This document shows, in pieces, positions 35,598 through 44,963 of a stretch of DNA of 64,000 bases; within the stretch, counting starts at the first letter, position 1, and each line of letters begins with the position of its first letter. The stretch is from assembly GCA_903832625.1 (NCBI GenBank), contig CAILCI010000065.1, forward strand, positions 124,001 through 188,000, in the 5' to 3' direction. A program made the position numbers and the translations under genes. Source of the stretch: an uncultured Burkholderiales bacterium (lineage in GTDB: Bacteria > Pseudomonadota > Gammaproteobacteria > Burkholderiales > Burkholderiaceae_C). Below the pieces are notes generated by a model, which saw only the letters and a program-made list of their open reading frames with translations, ran no database searches and was not told the origin of the DNA.

Positions 35598-36275
35598 TTA
35601 TTCGTCAAAGCCCACATAGCGCACAAAGCTCGTATTAGGTTCGCGCACCGACTTGACATGGTTGGCCACAAAGTCAGGATCGGGGTAGCCCATGGCAATG
35701 CAAATCATGATGCTTTGATCGTCCGGTATGCCCGCATGTTCGCGCACCACGCTGGACTGCATGATGCCCTGCCCGTTGATCACACAACCCAAGCCACGCT
35801 CCCATGCGGCCAGCACAATCGCATGAGAAAACGCGCCTAAATCGAATTGGCTGATAGCCGCAGGTTCTAGATATTTGTCGTAGGTCAACACCAATGACAC
35901 CGGCGCATCAAATTGGCGAAAACCGCGCATGACCCAATCGGTACGTCGAGCTTTGTCATCGCGTTCAATGCCCATGGCATCGAACAACTGCACCGCAATA
36001 TCGACTTGGCGTTTTCGGTGCACGCCTTCGTAGTGCTCTTTCATAGGAAAGTCACGCTTGGGGGGCACACCTTTGACCATGTTGTCTGAGTTGCCGTGAC
36101 GAATTTTGTCCAGCACCTGCCCCGTCACCACATGCACATGCCAAGGTTGCGTGTTCATGGACGAAGGCGCCCATTTAGCGACTTCAATGATCTCTTCAAT
36201 CACCTCACGCGCCACTGGCTTGTTGAGATAACCTCGAATGCTTTTGCGTTCTTGAATGAGTTGCGAAAAATCCAT
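35598..36275 (-). CDS. Nitroreductase family FMN oxidoreductase
   Basis: 225-aa flavoprotein with the family start RKSIRGYLNKPV and the FMN-contact motif AKWAPSSMNTQPWHVHVV. LAAWERGLGCVINGQ and CIAMGYPDPDF lie in the second half. Uses NAD(P)H to reduce nitro groups, quinones or enals; the substrate cannot be told. Tail to tail with the response regulator, only 4 bases apart. Confidence 0.9.
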   Translation of the reverse strand: MDFSQLIQERKSIRGYLNKPVAREVIEEIIEVAKWAPSSMNTQPWHVHVVTGQVLDKIRHGNSDNMVKGVPPKRDFPMKEHYEGVHRKRQVDIAVQLFDAMGIERDDKARRTDWVMRGFRQFDAPVSLVLTYDKYLEPAAISQFDLGAFSHAIVLAAWERGLGCVINGQGIMQSSVVREHAGIPDDQSIMICIAMGYPDPDFVANHVKSVREPNTSFVRYVGFDE

Positions 36276-36310
36276 GTTGTGTCACTTTGCAGGTGTAGAA
36301 GAATGGTGAG

Positions 36311-37345
36311 TTATTGAGTCGATTTAAGCACATGCTCAACGGCGAAATAAGCTGGCTTAGGTTGGTAGTTTTCATCGAACAAAAGCGCGCTGCCAAAGCC
36401 TTTGTAAAAGCCAGACACCCACGAATATTTGTCGCTCATGCCCCAAGTCTGCAAGCCTTTGCAGGCGGGCTGCGCCAAACACGCCTTGAGCACTTGGGCA
36501 TAAACCTGCGCTTGGTCTGGCAAACCTGCTTCCTGTGCATTTTTCGGAATACGGACATCCATTTCTGTGATGTAGATGTCCAAACCCAAATTGGCTAAGC
36601 GTTTCATGTTTTGTTGAAAGCTTGTCATGTCGATGCCGCCAGAGGTGATGTGCATTTGCATGCCTATCGCGTCAATTGGAACGCCATTTTTTCGAAACGC
36701 TTGAACCATCTTATAGACCGCATCCGACTTTCTATTGAGGGTTTCAATGTTGTAGTCGTTGTAGAGCAGCTTGGCACGAGAATCTGCGAGCCGTGCGCGC
36801 GTAAAGGCAAGGGGCAAATGGCTATCGCCTAAATTTTTTTGCCAAAAACTGGGGCGCATCGATCCGTCTTCGTTGAAGGCCTCATTCACAACATCCCACA
36901 TGTACACCCCGTTTTTGAAATGCCCCATGACTCGATCAATGTGTGAATACATGGCGTCTATAAGTTCATTGCGCGCCCAATTTTTCTCAAGCATCCAGGC
37001 AGGAATTTGGCTGTGCCAGACCAAAACATGCCCATGCACTTTCATCTGATTTTTTCGAGCAAACGCAAGATGCGCATCCGCTGCAGCAAATTGATACACA
37101 TCAGACTCGGGATGAATGATGGCCCATTTCATTTGGTTTTCTGGTGTGATCAGATTGAATTCACGAGCAGCGACTTCGCTGAATTTTTGTGCGTCTTGCA
37201 AGGTCCAAAAATCATTGGCTGCTGCAAATCCAATCAGAAAGTCTGGTCTTTGCGATCTCAGTCCTTGCTGCGCAGTTGCTGTTGCACCAAAGCCTAAGGC
37301 ACCACACAAGATCAGCGCGTTAACGATCCATTTTTTGAGCAACAT
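36311..37345 (-). CDS. Secreted GH10 endo-1,4-beta-xylanase
   Basis: 344 aa with a signal peptide (cleavage near ATA|QQG) and a single GH10 barrel. Family motifs are FNLITPENQMKW, HGHVLVWHSQIP, the acid/base E155 in WDVVNEAF, the QMHI strand and the nucleophile E261 in YITEMDV. No carbohydrate-binding module. Hydrolyses xylan. It starts 30 bases before the stop-side of the tannase/feruloyl esterase gene on the same strand, so both are probably one operon for hemicellulose use. Confidence 0.93.
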   Translation of the reverse strand: MLLKKWIVNALILCGALGFGATATAQQGLRSQRPDFLIGFAAANDFWTLQDAQKFSEVAAREFNLITPENQMKWAIIHPESDVYQFAAADAHLAFARKNQMKVHGHVLVWHSQIPAWMLEKNWARNELIDAMYSHIDRVMGHFKNGVYMWDVVNEAFNEDGSMRPSFWQKNLGDSHLPLAFTRARLADSRAKLLYNDYNIETLNRKSDAVYKMVQAFRKNGVPIDAIGMQMHITSGGIDMTSFQQNMKRLANLGLDIYITEMDVRIPKNAQEAGLPDQAQVYAQVLKACLAQPACKGLQTWGMSDKYSWVSGFYKGFGSALLFDENYQPKPAYFAVEHVLKSTQ

Positions 37346-37375
37346 GTGAGCGCTTAGGATTAGTCAATCAAGCCA

Positions 37376-38995
37376 TCACTGGCAAAAAAAGTTCGCAGCC
37401 AACTCGCTATCGCCCTCGCCTTTGTATTGCGCATGTTGGGGAAAGGCGCACAAAGGTCGCGTTCTGCCCGGGTAGACCGTTGTGCCAGCGGCCTCTATGC
37501 GTTGCGGTGCTTTGCCTTTCTCAACCCAATCGACTAAGGCAGACAAACCGTCCATGCTGTCGGTGGCAGCGCCTCCAGAGCAATGCCCCATGCCTGGCAC
37601 CAAAAATAATTTGGCAAAGTCATGTGCTTTGGCGCCGTTTTGCGCGATGAGGCGTTGGTAATAGTCGATCACCTCGTTGGGTGAAAAAATCGGATCAGCC
37701 AAACCGTGAATGAACATCAACTTGCCCCCATGCGCTTGAAAGCCGCTGAGCGTGACGTCATCCGCAGTATTGAAGACCCATGAATACGCATCCATGCGCT
37801 GTGGGTCGCGGTCAAAGTCAAATTTGTAAATGCTCAAACTGCGATCAGGTGGTGTCACGAAATAGCCTTGCAAGGCGTCTTCCATCAAAAAGACATGGCG
37901 AGAATTGGCTTTCTCGGTCGTCGAGTTGCCCAGTTTCCAAGCCCGCCAGTCGTTTTGAGGATGCCCCATCCCAGGATCCCACGGCCACGAAAAATACAAG
38001 GCTTTGCCATCCGATGTCTTTGCACCTGCAAATATTTTTTGCAAGGCATCAACTTGAGGTTTGACCAAACATGAGGCGTCTTTGTTAGCTTTGCATTGCA
38101 GACGGGTCACATCAAATTGACAGGCAGCGGGATGAGAGACCAAGCCGTCGCGCACCCCGTCCAGTGCATCACAAGACTCAAGAATGCTGCTTCTCACTAA
38201 GTTCAAATCGGCATCGCTCAGAGCTTGGCTCAACACGGGTTTGCCATTTTCGCCTTTGGGTGCGATGGACTGAAACACTTGCGTGTCCCAAGCGGCAGCA
38301 ATGGTTGCGCCTTTAGCGACGCGCATGGCGGGTGCCATTGCAATCACACCATCAAAATAACTCGGGAAGCGTTGGGTGAACATCATGCCCTGACGCCCTC
38401 CGCCCGAGCAACCAATGAAGTAAGAGCGATCTGCCGCTTTGCCGTAAAACTTAGCCGTCAGCGCTTTGGCGAGTACTGCCACTTTGTCATGGGCGTTGTA
38501 GGCGTTGTCTGTGCGCGCGATGGGATCAAAGCCAAAATCTGCACTGGGGTTTTGATGTCCTGCATCGGTGCTGACCACTGCAAAGCCACGGTTCAAGGCA
38601 TAGCCCGGCGCGGCTTGAGGGCCGATGGCGGGACGAATCACCCCGTCGTTGCCTCCACCCCCCTGGTATAAAAAACGACCATTCCAAGCTTCGGGCAATC
38701 GCAGCTCAAACCCAATGTAATAAGGCTTGCCGTCTTGACCCAGTCGCTCATTCATGCGTCCACTGATTTTGCAATGCGCTACCAACATGGGGCCGGCATT
38801 GGCTCCAGGCGGTCGCTCTGTATTGCCTTGAATACTTTGCGTTTTGAGCGTCACACCCGCAGGCGCCATGGATGCAAAAGCGGCGCAGTCTGCGCCTTGT
38901 GCAAGCGGACTGGTTTGGGCTTGGGCGCTGCTTGCAAGAAAAAACAAGCAGCATACTTTTAACGCATTAAAAGATGGTTGAGGTATTAATTTCAT
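37376..38995 (-). CDS. Tannase/feruloyl esterase family secreted hydrolase
   Basis: 539 aa from ATG 38995, with a signal peptide (cleavage near AQA|QTS). The family features are the nucleophile GCSGGGRQGM, FPSYFDGVIAMAPA, a calcium-loop-type Asp-rich region and FLVPGMGHCSGG with the catalytic His. Cysteines flank the nucleophile and the His, as in fungal tannases and feruloyl esterases. It would release ferulate or gallate esters from plant polymers. An ATG at 39010 is an alternative start. Gene order with the xylanase supports feruloyl esterase over tannase, as inference. Confidence 0.85.
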   Translation of the reverse strand: MKLIPQPSFNALKVCCLFFLASSAQAQTSPLAQGADCAAFASMAPAGVTLKTQSIQGNTERPPGANAGPMLVAHCKISGRMNERLGQDGKPYYIGFELRLPEAWNGRFLYQGGGGNDGVIRPAIGPQAAPGYALNRGFAVVSTDAGHQNPSADFGFDPIARTDNAYNAHDKVAVLAKALTAKFYGKAADRSYFIGCSGGGRQGMMFTQRFPSYFDGVIAMAPAMRVAKGATIAAAWDTQVFQSIAPKGENGKPVLSQALSDADLNLVRSSILESCDALDGVRDGLVSHPAACQFDVTRLQCKANKDASCLVKPQVDALQKIFAGAKTSDGKALYFSWPWDPGMGHPQNDWRAWKLGNSTTEKANSRHVFLMEDALQGYFVTPPDRSLSIYKFDFDRDPQRMDAYSWVFNTADDVTLSGFQAHGGKLMFIHGLADPIFSPNEVIDYYQRLIAQNGAKAHDFAKLFLVPGMGHCSGGAATDSMDGLSALVDWVEKGKAPQRIEAAGTTVYPGRTRPLCAFPQHAQYKGEGDSELAANFFCQ

Positions 38996-39102
38996 GGCCT
39001 TTATTCTCATCACAAACCGTATGAAATTTCGCCCCAAAAGCCTCTTATGAATTAACGCTTTCCCTAAATACGCCGCGTATTATTTGCTTATCGGCGCACA
39101 CC

Positions 39103-39492
39103 TCATTTTGCAGCGCCTTTGCAAATAGCCAATAAATCAAGTTTTAATTGCTCTTGAATTTGAGTTGAAAATACTTTTGTTTTGCAGCGGTCTGCAGCCA
39201 AATAAAGTAACAAGCTCACAGCATAGATCAAGGCGGGAAAGGCAAGCAATATCCATCCATGCTGAGGATTGAGTTCAGGCAAGGCCGCCCACAACGTCAA
39301 AGAAAACGCACTGCAAAAAACACCTAAACACAAGGCGAGCGCACTCAATGTATAAAAAAAGATGCGAACTTTCCAATGGAAAAATGAAACTCTCAAAGAA
39401 CCAGAAATCAAAGCAGCAGATTGCCTTGCGTGATTCAACATTAATTGAGGCCGCATAAAAATAAGTTTGAACAACACAGCTTTCAATGACAT
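39103..39492 (-). CDS. Small two-helix membrane protein of unknown function
   Basis: 129 aa. A basic/amphipathic N-terminal region (about 1-40) precedes two membrane helices (about 44-72 and 80-102) and a polar C-terminal helix (KVFSTQIQEQLKLDLLAICKG). The layout resembles the YqjE/holin-X-like small membrane proteins found near stress genes, but the sequence does not let me assign it. It stands alone between the esterase and a Bug receptor, all on the minus strand. Confidence 0.55.
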   Translation of the reverse strand: MSLKAVLFKLIFMRPQLMLNHARQSAALISGSLRVSFFHWKVRIFFYTLSALALCLGVFCSAFSLTLWAALPELNPQHGWILLAFPALIYAVSLLLYLAADRCKTKVFSTQIQEQLKLDLLAICKGAAK

Positions 39493-39591
39493 GAGGAGCG
39501 TTTAGATGATTTGTCTAGCCAGCCACTTTAATGGCTCAATTCAAAAAAGTCTGTGCGCTAAGCCACAATGCGTCAAAAGCCATGTTGCGGA

Positions 39592-40554
39592 TTAATCCAA
39601 TTTCACACCAATTTTGGTGATCACCTCGCCCCATTTGGCACGCTCAGAGACCACAAATTTTGTCATTTGCTCAGGCGTTCCAGGCATGGTTTCAACGCCC
39701 AAGGCTTGCATACGCGCTTTCACAGGTGTGGAGTTCAATGCGGTTTGAAGCGCTTTAGAAAACTCTGCCATTTGCTCGGGTGCAGTTGCAGCGGGAGCAA
39801 CCAAACCTTGCCATGCATAGCCCTCAAAGCCTTTCAACCCTTGTTCGTTGAAGGTCGCAATTTCGGGCATCAAATCCAAGCGTTTGGGCGAAGCAACGCC
39901 GATGACCTTGATCTTCTTGCCATTTATAAATGGAAGTGCGGTGGCACTATCGATCCACATGGCTGGAATTTGATTTCCCACCACATCTTGAATCGCTGGT
40001 GCCGCGCCTTTGTAGGCAATATGAACCAGGTTTAAGCCGCTTTTTTCACGGAAATATTCACCGATCAAATGGTGCGGGCTGCCTGGTCCTGCCGAGCCAT
40101 AACTCACGCCATTGGCTTGCGTCTTGGCCCAAGCCACAAACTCTTTGTAATTGTTGGCAGGTACTTGGTTTGACACCACCAAAAACATGGGGAAACGCAC
40201 CAACATACCAATCGATTGAAAGTCTTTTTCGCTGTTATAGCTGAGCTTAGAAAACAAATACGGATTGGCTGCTAGCGTGGCAAAGTCGGCCGTAAAAATC
40301 AAATTGCCCACATCTTTGGATCGAGCGACATAATCGGCCGCGATGTTGGTACCCGCTCCCGGTTTGTTGTTGATGATGATGGGACGATTCAAACTTTTAC
40401 CCAACTCCTCTGCAATCACGCGCCCCACAATGTCTGAACCACCACCTGCGGGATAACCTATGACCCATTCCAAGGGTTTGGTTTGAGCAAAACTCAAAGT
40501 CGCGCACAGGCTAGTGCCAAGTAAAAGAGCTTGAAGGAAAAAACGTTTTTGCAT
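39592..40554 (-). CDS. Bug-family (TctC) periplasmic solute receptor
   Basis: 320 aa with a signal peptide (cleavage near SFA|QTK). The Bug fold is shown by VIGYPAGGGSDIVGRVIAEELGK, the PIIINNKPGAGTNIAADYVA segment, YGSAGPGSPHHLIGEYF and IAYKGAAPAIQDVV. These proteins bind carboxylates or other small organic acids, usually for tripartite TctAB transporters, but many are orphans as here: no tctA/tctB lies beside it. ATG 40554 follows GGAG. Confidence 0.9.
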   Translation of the reverse strand: MQKRFFLQALLLGTSLCATLSFAQTKPLEWVIGYPAGGGSDIVGRVIAEELGKSLNRPIIINNKPGAGTNIAADYVARSKDVGNLIFTADFATLAANPYLFSKLSYNSEKDFQSIGMLVRFPMFLVVSNQVPANNYKEFVAWAKTQANGVSYGSAGPGSPHHLIGEYFREKSGLNLVHIAYKGAAPAIQDVVGNQIPAMWIDSATALPFINGKKIKVIGVASPKRLDLMPEIATFNEQGLKGFEGYAWQGLVAPAATAPEQMAEFSKALQTALNSTPVKARMQALGVETMPGTPEQMTKFVVSERAKWGEVITKIGVKLD

Positions 40555-40720
40555 GACTGTCTCCAAAATTTGTAATTCGGTGCTGGTAATCTCAAAACCA
40601 AGTTTGATTAAAACACACCCAATTCAGACAGCCTCTGCACGCGCAGACAACAAAAAAGCCACCGCATCAAGTTCAGATTTCATTCTCTGTCTACTGGTTT
40701 GGAGGGAATGCCAAATATTG

Positions 40721-41035
40721 TTACGGACGAACTAAAAGTTCATTTTTAACGGCTTTCACGCCTTTCACTTTCCATGCAATAGATTCTGCATTTTTCTTCT
40801 CTATTTCACTTTTAGCAAAGCCCGACAACATGACAGTGCCTTTCAAGGTTTCTACACTGACCGCTGAGCCATCTACTGTTTTATTGTCAAAAAAGTGGCT
40901 TTTAACTGTGGTGGTGATCACACTGTCATCCACATATGCCCCCACAGTTTCTTGATCGCGGGTGACTGCGCACCCTGTAGCCATTAATAAAATAACGGAT
41001 GCCAAAACAGCATATACGGTTTTATGCATTTCCAT
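40721..41035 (-). CDS. BON-domain lipoprotein
   Basis: 104 aa with a lipoprotein leader (LMATGC lipobox) and one BON domain (about 38-102, SVETLKGTVMLSGFAKSEIEK). A small OsmY/Slp-like envelope stress protein by family analogy. AAGGA precedes the ATG. It is transcribed away from the Bug receptor at 41299; the 263-base gap between them holds two dyads. Confidence 0.82.
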   Translation of the reverse strand: MEMHKTVYAVLASVILLMATGCAVTRDQETVGAYVDDSVITTTVKSHFFDNKTVDGSAVSVETLKGTVMLSGFAKSEIEKKNAESIAWKVKGVKAVKNELLVRP

Positions 41036-41171
41036 GGTGTTTTCCTTGATTGTGGTTACTTGAAATTAAAAGACAACTGTCTTGGTTTTGAATCTACAAA
41101 AGCAAACACATTGGGTCTGTACGCTAAACCACATTTATATAAATCAACTTAAGTTTCGTAACAAACACATA

Positions 41172-41249
41172 ACCCATTTCGTCTGACAGAAGTGGGTGCG
41201 TTTAGGATTTTGGTGTCACCCAAGTGCGAATATGGGTTAAATCACCCAT
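41172..41249. promoter_or_regulatory. Two dyads sharing an ACCCAT half-site upstream of the Bug-monooxygenase pair
   Basis: ACCCATTTC (41172-41180) pairs with GAAGTGGGT (41189-41197) with one mismatch. ATGGGT (41232-41237) and ACCCAT (41244-41249) form a second, perfect dyad with a 6-base spacer. Both lie 50-127 bases before the receptor start and could be operators for an aromatic-acid-responsive regulator. The rest of this gap shows nothing recognisable. Confidence 0.35.
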
Positions 41250-41298
41250 TGTCAATGCAAAAACGCGCAGCTAAAGTCAACCAGTTCGAGGAGCATTT

Positions 41299-42288
41299 AT
41301 GTACGGTCGCATAATTCAATGGAAGTTTTTGGTTTTCAGCGCTTTACTGGTATTGCTGATTTGCCAAACTGTTTTTGCACAATCTGGTGACTACCCCACC
41401 AAACCCATCAAAGTGGTGGTCACCTTCCCACCGGGCGGCAGTTCGGATGCGATCATTCGAATTTTGTCTACACGGCTAAACGATAAATTGGGCTACCCAC
41501 TGGTTTTAGAAAATCGCCCCGGTGCAGGTGGCAATATTGGATTATCAATCGTAGCCAAAGCAGCACCTGATGGCTATGTGCTGGGCGTGGGCGCAGCTGG
41601 AGGGCTGACTGCGAATGTAAGCCTCTACCCCCAAATGCCATTTGATGTGGCAAAAGACTTTGCACCTATCACCATGTTGGCGTCCATTCCATTTGTGTTG
41701 GTAGGACATCCTTCTGTACCTGCAGACAACCTTCAACAGTTGATTGCTTTGGCCAAAGCACAACCAGGCAAAGTATCTATTGGCCATGGTGGCAATGGCA
41801 CCGCCATGCATCTCTCGACGGCTTTGTTCTCTCAAATGGCCGATGTCAAATTGATCGAAGTGCCATACCGCGGATCTGGTCCTGCTGCCATGGACACGCT
41901 GTCGGGTCAAATTCAATTGTCGATCACAGATTTGGCGGCAGCCTTACCTCATATCAAAGCAGGAAAATTGAAAGCCTTTGCTGTGACCAGTCCCAAACGA
42001 TTAATTAATTTACCTGAAGTGCCCACAATGTCAGAGAGCGGTCTAACAGGCTATGACTCAACTGGCTGGTTTGGCTTGGTTGCTCCAGTTGGCACGTCAC
42101 CGCAAATTATTCAACGCTTGCATGCAGAATTCACCGCAGCATTGAACGACGAATCGATCAAATCTCAAATGCGACAAAACGGCATGGAGCCCATTGCGAC
42201 TTCAGTTGAAAACTTTGATGCCTACATCAAAAGCGAGACCCAAAAATGGGCTCGCGTCATTCGTCAAGCCAATATCAAACTGAATTGA
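41299..42288 (+). CDS. Bug-family (TctC) periplasmic solute receptor
   Basis: 329 aa with a signal peptide (cleavage near VFA|QSG). Conserved Bug features are KVVVTFPPGGSSDAIIRIL, LENRPGAGGNIGLSIVAKA, ISIGHGGNGTAMHLSTALF-type loop and VPYRGSGPAAMDTL. GAGGAG precedes the ATG. It ends 8 bases before the FAD monooxygenase, so the receptor probably captures the monooxygenase substrate, likely an aromatic carboxylate; this is inference from operon structure. Confidence 0.92.
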   Translation: MYGRIIQWKFLVFSALLVLLICQTVFAQSGDYPTKPIKVVVTFPPGGSSDAIIRILSTRLNDKLGYPLVLENRPGAGGNIGLSIVAKAAPDGYVLGVGAAGGLTANVSLYPQMPFDVAKDFAPITMLASIPFVLVGHPSVPADNLQQLIALAKAQPGKVSIGHGGNGTAMHLSTALFSQMADVKLIEVPYRGSGPAAMDTLSGQIQLSITDLAAALPHIKAGKLKAFAVTSPKRLINLPEVPTMSESGLTGYDSTGWFGLVAPVGTSPQIIQRLHAEFTAALNDESIKSQMRQNGMEPIATSVENFDAYIKSETQKWARVIRQANIKLN

Positions 42289-42296
42289 ATTACAAC

Positions 42297-43970
42297 ATGT
42301 CTAACAAATTTGATAGCGATGTCTTGGTGGTGGGTGCTGGCCCCGTGGGCTTAACCCTGGCTACCGATTTGGCGCAGCGCGGCGTGACTGTATTAATGGC
42401 TGAAATTCGCGAATTTGCACAACCGCCTAATGTGAAATGCAACCACGTCTCGGCGCGCAGCATGGAACACTTCAGACGACTGGGCGTTGTGCAAACCTTG
42501 CGCGCTGCGGGCCTGCCAGAAGACTACCCCAATGACGTGGTGTTTCGCACAAGCATGACCGGCATGGAACTCACACGCATTCCCATTCCCAGCCGAAGCA
42601 AGCGTTACACCGAAAGTGAAGGTCCCGACACTGGCTGGGAAACACCCGAGCCACCTCACCGCATCAACCAAATCTATTTGGAACCTTTGCTGTTAAAGCA
42701 TGCCATCTCCCACAAAGGCTTGAGCTTGCGCAACCGTACCCAAGTGATCGACATCATGCAAGACGATGAGGGTGTGAATGTCAGCTTGCTGAATTTGGAC
42801 ACCCAAGAAATTCAAACTGTGCGCGTGCGTTACTTGGTTGGCTGCGACGGTGGGAGCTCTTTTGTTCGTAAAAAAATAGGGGCTAAATTGGAAGGCACTG
42901 AAATGATTCAGCGCGTTCAGTCCACGTACATTCACGCGCCCGATTTGATCCATTTGTTGCCTGGCAAACCTGCTTGGTGCTACTACTCGGTCAACACGCG
43001 TAGGTGTGGAACAGTATTTGCCATCGACGGACATGAAAAATGGTTGGTACACAACCATTTGAATCCCACCGAACCCGAGTTTGATTCGGTTGACCGTGAC
43101 CAATCAATTCGAAACATTTTGGGTGTGGATGCCAATTTTAAATACGAGATCATCACCAAAGAAGATTGGGTAGGACGCCGTTTGTTGGCCAATCAATTCC
43201 GAGATCGCCGAGTATTTCTGGCGGGCGATGCCGCACACTTGTGGGTACCCTACGCCGGCTACGGCATGAATGCGGGCATTGCAGATGCAACCAACTTGGC
43301 TTGGTTGTTGGACGCAGCCATCAAGGGCTGGGCAGCCCCTTCCATTTTGGATGCTTACGAAGCAGAGCGTTTTCCCATCACAGAGCAAGTATCCCATTTC
43401 GTCATGAACCATGCGCAGAAAATGATCAAAGCGCGTCGTGCAGTGCCACACAACATTGAGGCTATGGACGCAGAAGGCGAAGCCGCACGAGCAGCCACTG
43501 GCTCAGAAGCCTACGAGTTAAACGTTCAGCAGTTTTGCTGCGAAGGCCTTAACTTTGGTTATTACTACGAGGGCTCCCCCATCATCGCGCATGAGGAAAC
43601 TACTGCTCCAGCCTACTCCATGGGCTCTTTCACGCCCTCCACTCTTCCTGGCTGCCGCACGCCACACTTCTGGTTGGACAACGGTTCATCGCTGTATGAC
43701 CTGCTAGGCAATGGCTACAGCTTGCTGCGCTTGGATGACACAGTGGATGTGCAAGCGTTTTTAGACCAAGCCAGCGCACACCAAGTACCCATCACCTATA
43801 TTGATTTGTCCAAGCAAACCCGCCTACCCGCGGCTTATGAACACAAATTGATCTTGTGCAGAACCGATCAGCACGTTGTTTGGCGGGGCGACAACCTCAT
43901 CGATTCATGGGAAGACTTGATGCCCCTGCTCAAAGGTCATGCCCAGAAGTCATCACAACATTCAAGCTAG
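42297..43970 (+). CDS. FAD-dependent aromatic-type monooxygenase
   Basis: 557-aa class A flavoprotein hydroxylase (PobA/MhpA superfamily). It has GAGPVG in the N-terminal Rossmann fold, the DG motif (YLVGCDGGSSFVRKKIG) that binds FAD and NAD(P)H, the GD motif FLAGDAAHLWVPYAGYGMN, and a thioredoxin-like C-terminal region (about 480-550). The length and C-terminal domain match phenol or 3-(hydroxyphenyl)propionate-type hydroxylases. Exact substrate unknown. A bidirectional terminator follows at 44077. Confidence 0.88.
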   Translation: MSNKFDSDVLVVGAGPVGLTLATDLAQRGVTVLMAEIREFAQPPNVKCNHVSARSMEHFRRLGVVQTLRAAGLPEDYPNDVVFRTSMTGMELTRIPIPSRSKRYTESEGPDTGWETPEPPHRINQIYLEPLLLKHAISHKGLSLRNRTQVIDIMQDDEGVNVSLLNLDTQEIQTVRVRYLVGCDGGSSFVRKKIGAKLEGTEMIQRVQSTYIHAPDLIHLLPGKPAWCYYSVNTRRCGTVFAIDGHEKWLVHNHLNPTEPEFDSVDRDQSIRNILGVDANFKYEIITKEDWVGRRLLANQFRDRRVFLAGDAAHLWVPYAGYGMNAGIADATNLAWLLDAAIKGWAAPSILDAYEAERFPITEQVSHFVMNHAQKMIKARRAVPHNIEAMDAEGEAARAATGSEAYELNVQQFCCEGLNFGYYYEGSPIIAHEETTAPAYSMGSFTPSTLPGCRTPHFWLDNGSSLYDLLGNGYSLLRLDDTVDVQAFLDQASAHQVPITYIDLSKQTRLPAAYEHKLILCRTDQHVVWRGDNLIDSWEDLMPLLKGHAQKSSQHSS

Positions 43971-44076
43971 CTTGTCGTCGTGACCGCGATGAAGGTGGTC
44001 GATAAAACGAGCCAAAGCAGTCTAGATAATTGAGATTTGCGCTTTGGTTTACCCGTCGAACAACTCTCGTTTTTAG

Positions 44077-44114
44077 AAAAAAAAAGCACCCACATCGCTG
44101 TTAGTGCTTTTTTT
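44077..44114. terminator. Bidirectional intrinsic terminator
   Basis: AAAAAAAGCAC (44079-44089) and GTGCTTTTTTT (44104-44114) form an 11-bp stem with a 14-base loop. It gives a U-run in both directions, ending the monooxygenase operon (plus) and the tRNA-Val transcript (minus). Confidence 0.85.
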
Positions 44115-44122
44115 AATTGATT

Positions 44123-44197
44123 TGGTGGGCGATACATGGATCGAACATGTGACCCCTGCAGTGTGAATGCAGTGCTCTACCGCTGAGCTAATCGCCC
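44123..44197 (-). tRNA. tRNA-Val (anticodon CAC)
   Basis: On the minus strand the acceptor GGGCGAT (from 44197) pairs with ATCGCCC before the encoded ACCA end. The D arm is GCTCAGCGGTAGAGC, the anticodon stem CTGCA/TGCAG encloses loop TTCACAC with anticodon CAC, and the T arm carries GTTCGATCC. 75 nt including encoded CCA. It reads the codon GTG. No integrase is adjacent, so it does not appear to be an active attachment site. Confidence 0.95.
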
Positions 44198-44254
44198 TTC
44201 TCTCGCAAATCTCTCTACGGGAAAGACCGCTATTATGCCATAAAAATTACCCGT

Positions 44255-44959
44255 TTATGCGCCGCTAGCTCGCCAAACCGTTTTTCCGCCGCTGGCCTTG
44301 TCGATTTGCGCCAAGACTTCCAAGTGCTGGGTTTGTTCTTGCTCGTTGGCCACAATCACGGGCAATTCAAAGCCTGACAAATCCATGTTCACACGCTGGG
44401 TTTGGGTATGGGTTTGGTTCTCCTCTTCCATCACCAAGGTGTTTTGGCCGCGCGTCATGTTGATGTAGACGTCGGCCAGCAACTCTGCGTCCAACAAAGC
44501 ACCGTGCAAGGTGCGGCCTGAGTTGTCCACTTCCAAGCGGTCGCACAGGGCATCGAGCGAATTGCGTTTGCCAGGAAACATGTCCTTGGCCATGACCAAG
44601 GTATCGACCACATTGGCAATGAAATTTTTCAAGGGCGGGCGTCCCACCAACTCCAACTCTTTGTTCAAAAACCCCAAGTCAAACGGCGCATTGTGGATGA
44701 TGACTTCTGCGTCTTGCAAATAGGCCAACACCTCATCGACCACCTCGGCAAATTTGGGCTTGTCGCGCAAAAACTCGTTGCTGATGCCGTGGACTTTGAG
44801 CGCATCTTCGTGGCTGTCGCGCTCAGGGTTCAAATAAAAATGCAGGTTGTTGCCCGTGAGCTTGCGGTTGAGCAATTCCACGCAACCAATTTCGATGATG
44901 CGGTCGCCGTTGTCCGCCGACAAGCCCGTGGTTTCTGTGTCCAGAAAAATTTGACGCAT
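44255..44959 (-). CDS. dnaQ: DNA polymerase III epsilon subunit (proofreading exonuclease)
   Basis: 234 aa. Exonuclease motifs are ExoI LDTETTGLSADNGD, ExoII HNAPFDLGFLNKEL and ExoIII HGALLDAELLADVY with its His. A short C-terminal tail (about 185-234) would bind the alpha subunit. Removes misincorporated bases 3' to 5'. It starts 4 bases after fdx, so it is probably transcribed with the isc operon, a common arrangement in Burkholderiales. Confidence 0.93.
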   Translation of the reverse strand: MRQIFLDTETTGLSADNGDRIIEIGCVELLNRKLTGNNLHFYLNPERDSHEDALKVHGISNEFLRDKPKFAEVVDEVLAYLQDAEVIIHNAPFDLGFLNKELELVGRPPLKNFIANVVDTLVMAKDMFPGKRNSLDALCDRLEVDNSGRTLHGALLDAELLADVYINMTRGQNTLVMEEENQTHTQTQRVNMDLSGFELPVIVANEQEQTQHLEVLAQIDKASGGKTVWRASGA

Positions 44960-44963
44960 GGTT

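Noticed and set aside
44123-44197. tRNA-Val as an attachment site for an integrated element
   Set aside because: No integrase, no duplicated tRNA 3' end and no phage or plasmid genes lie within the window on either side.
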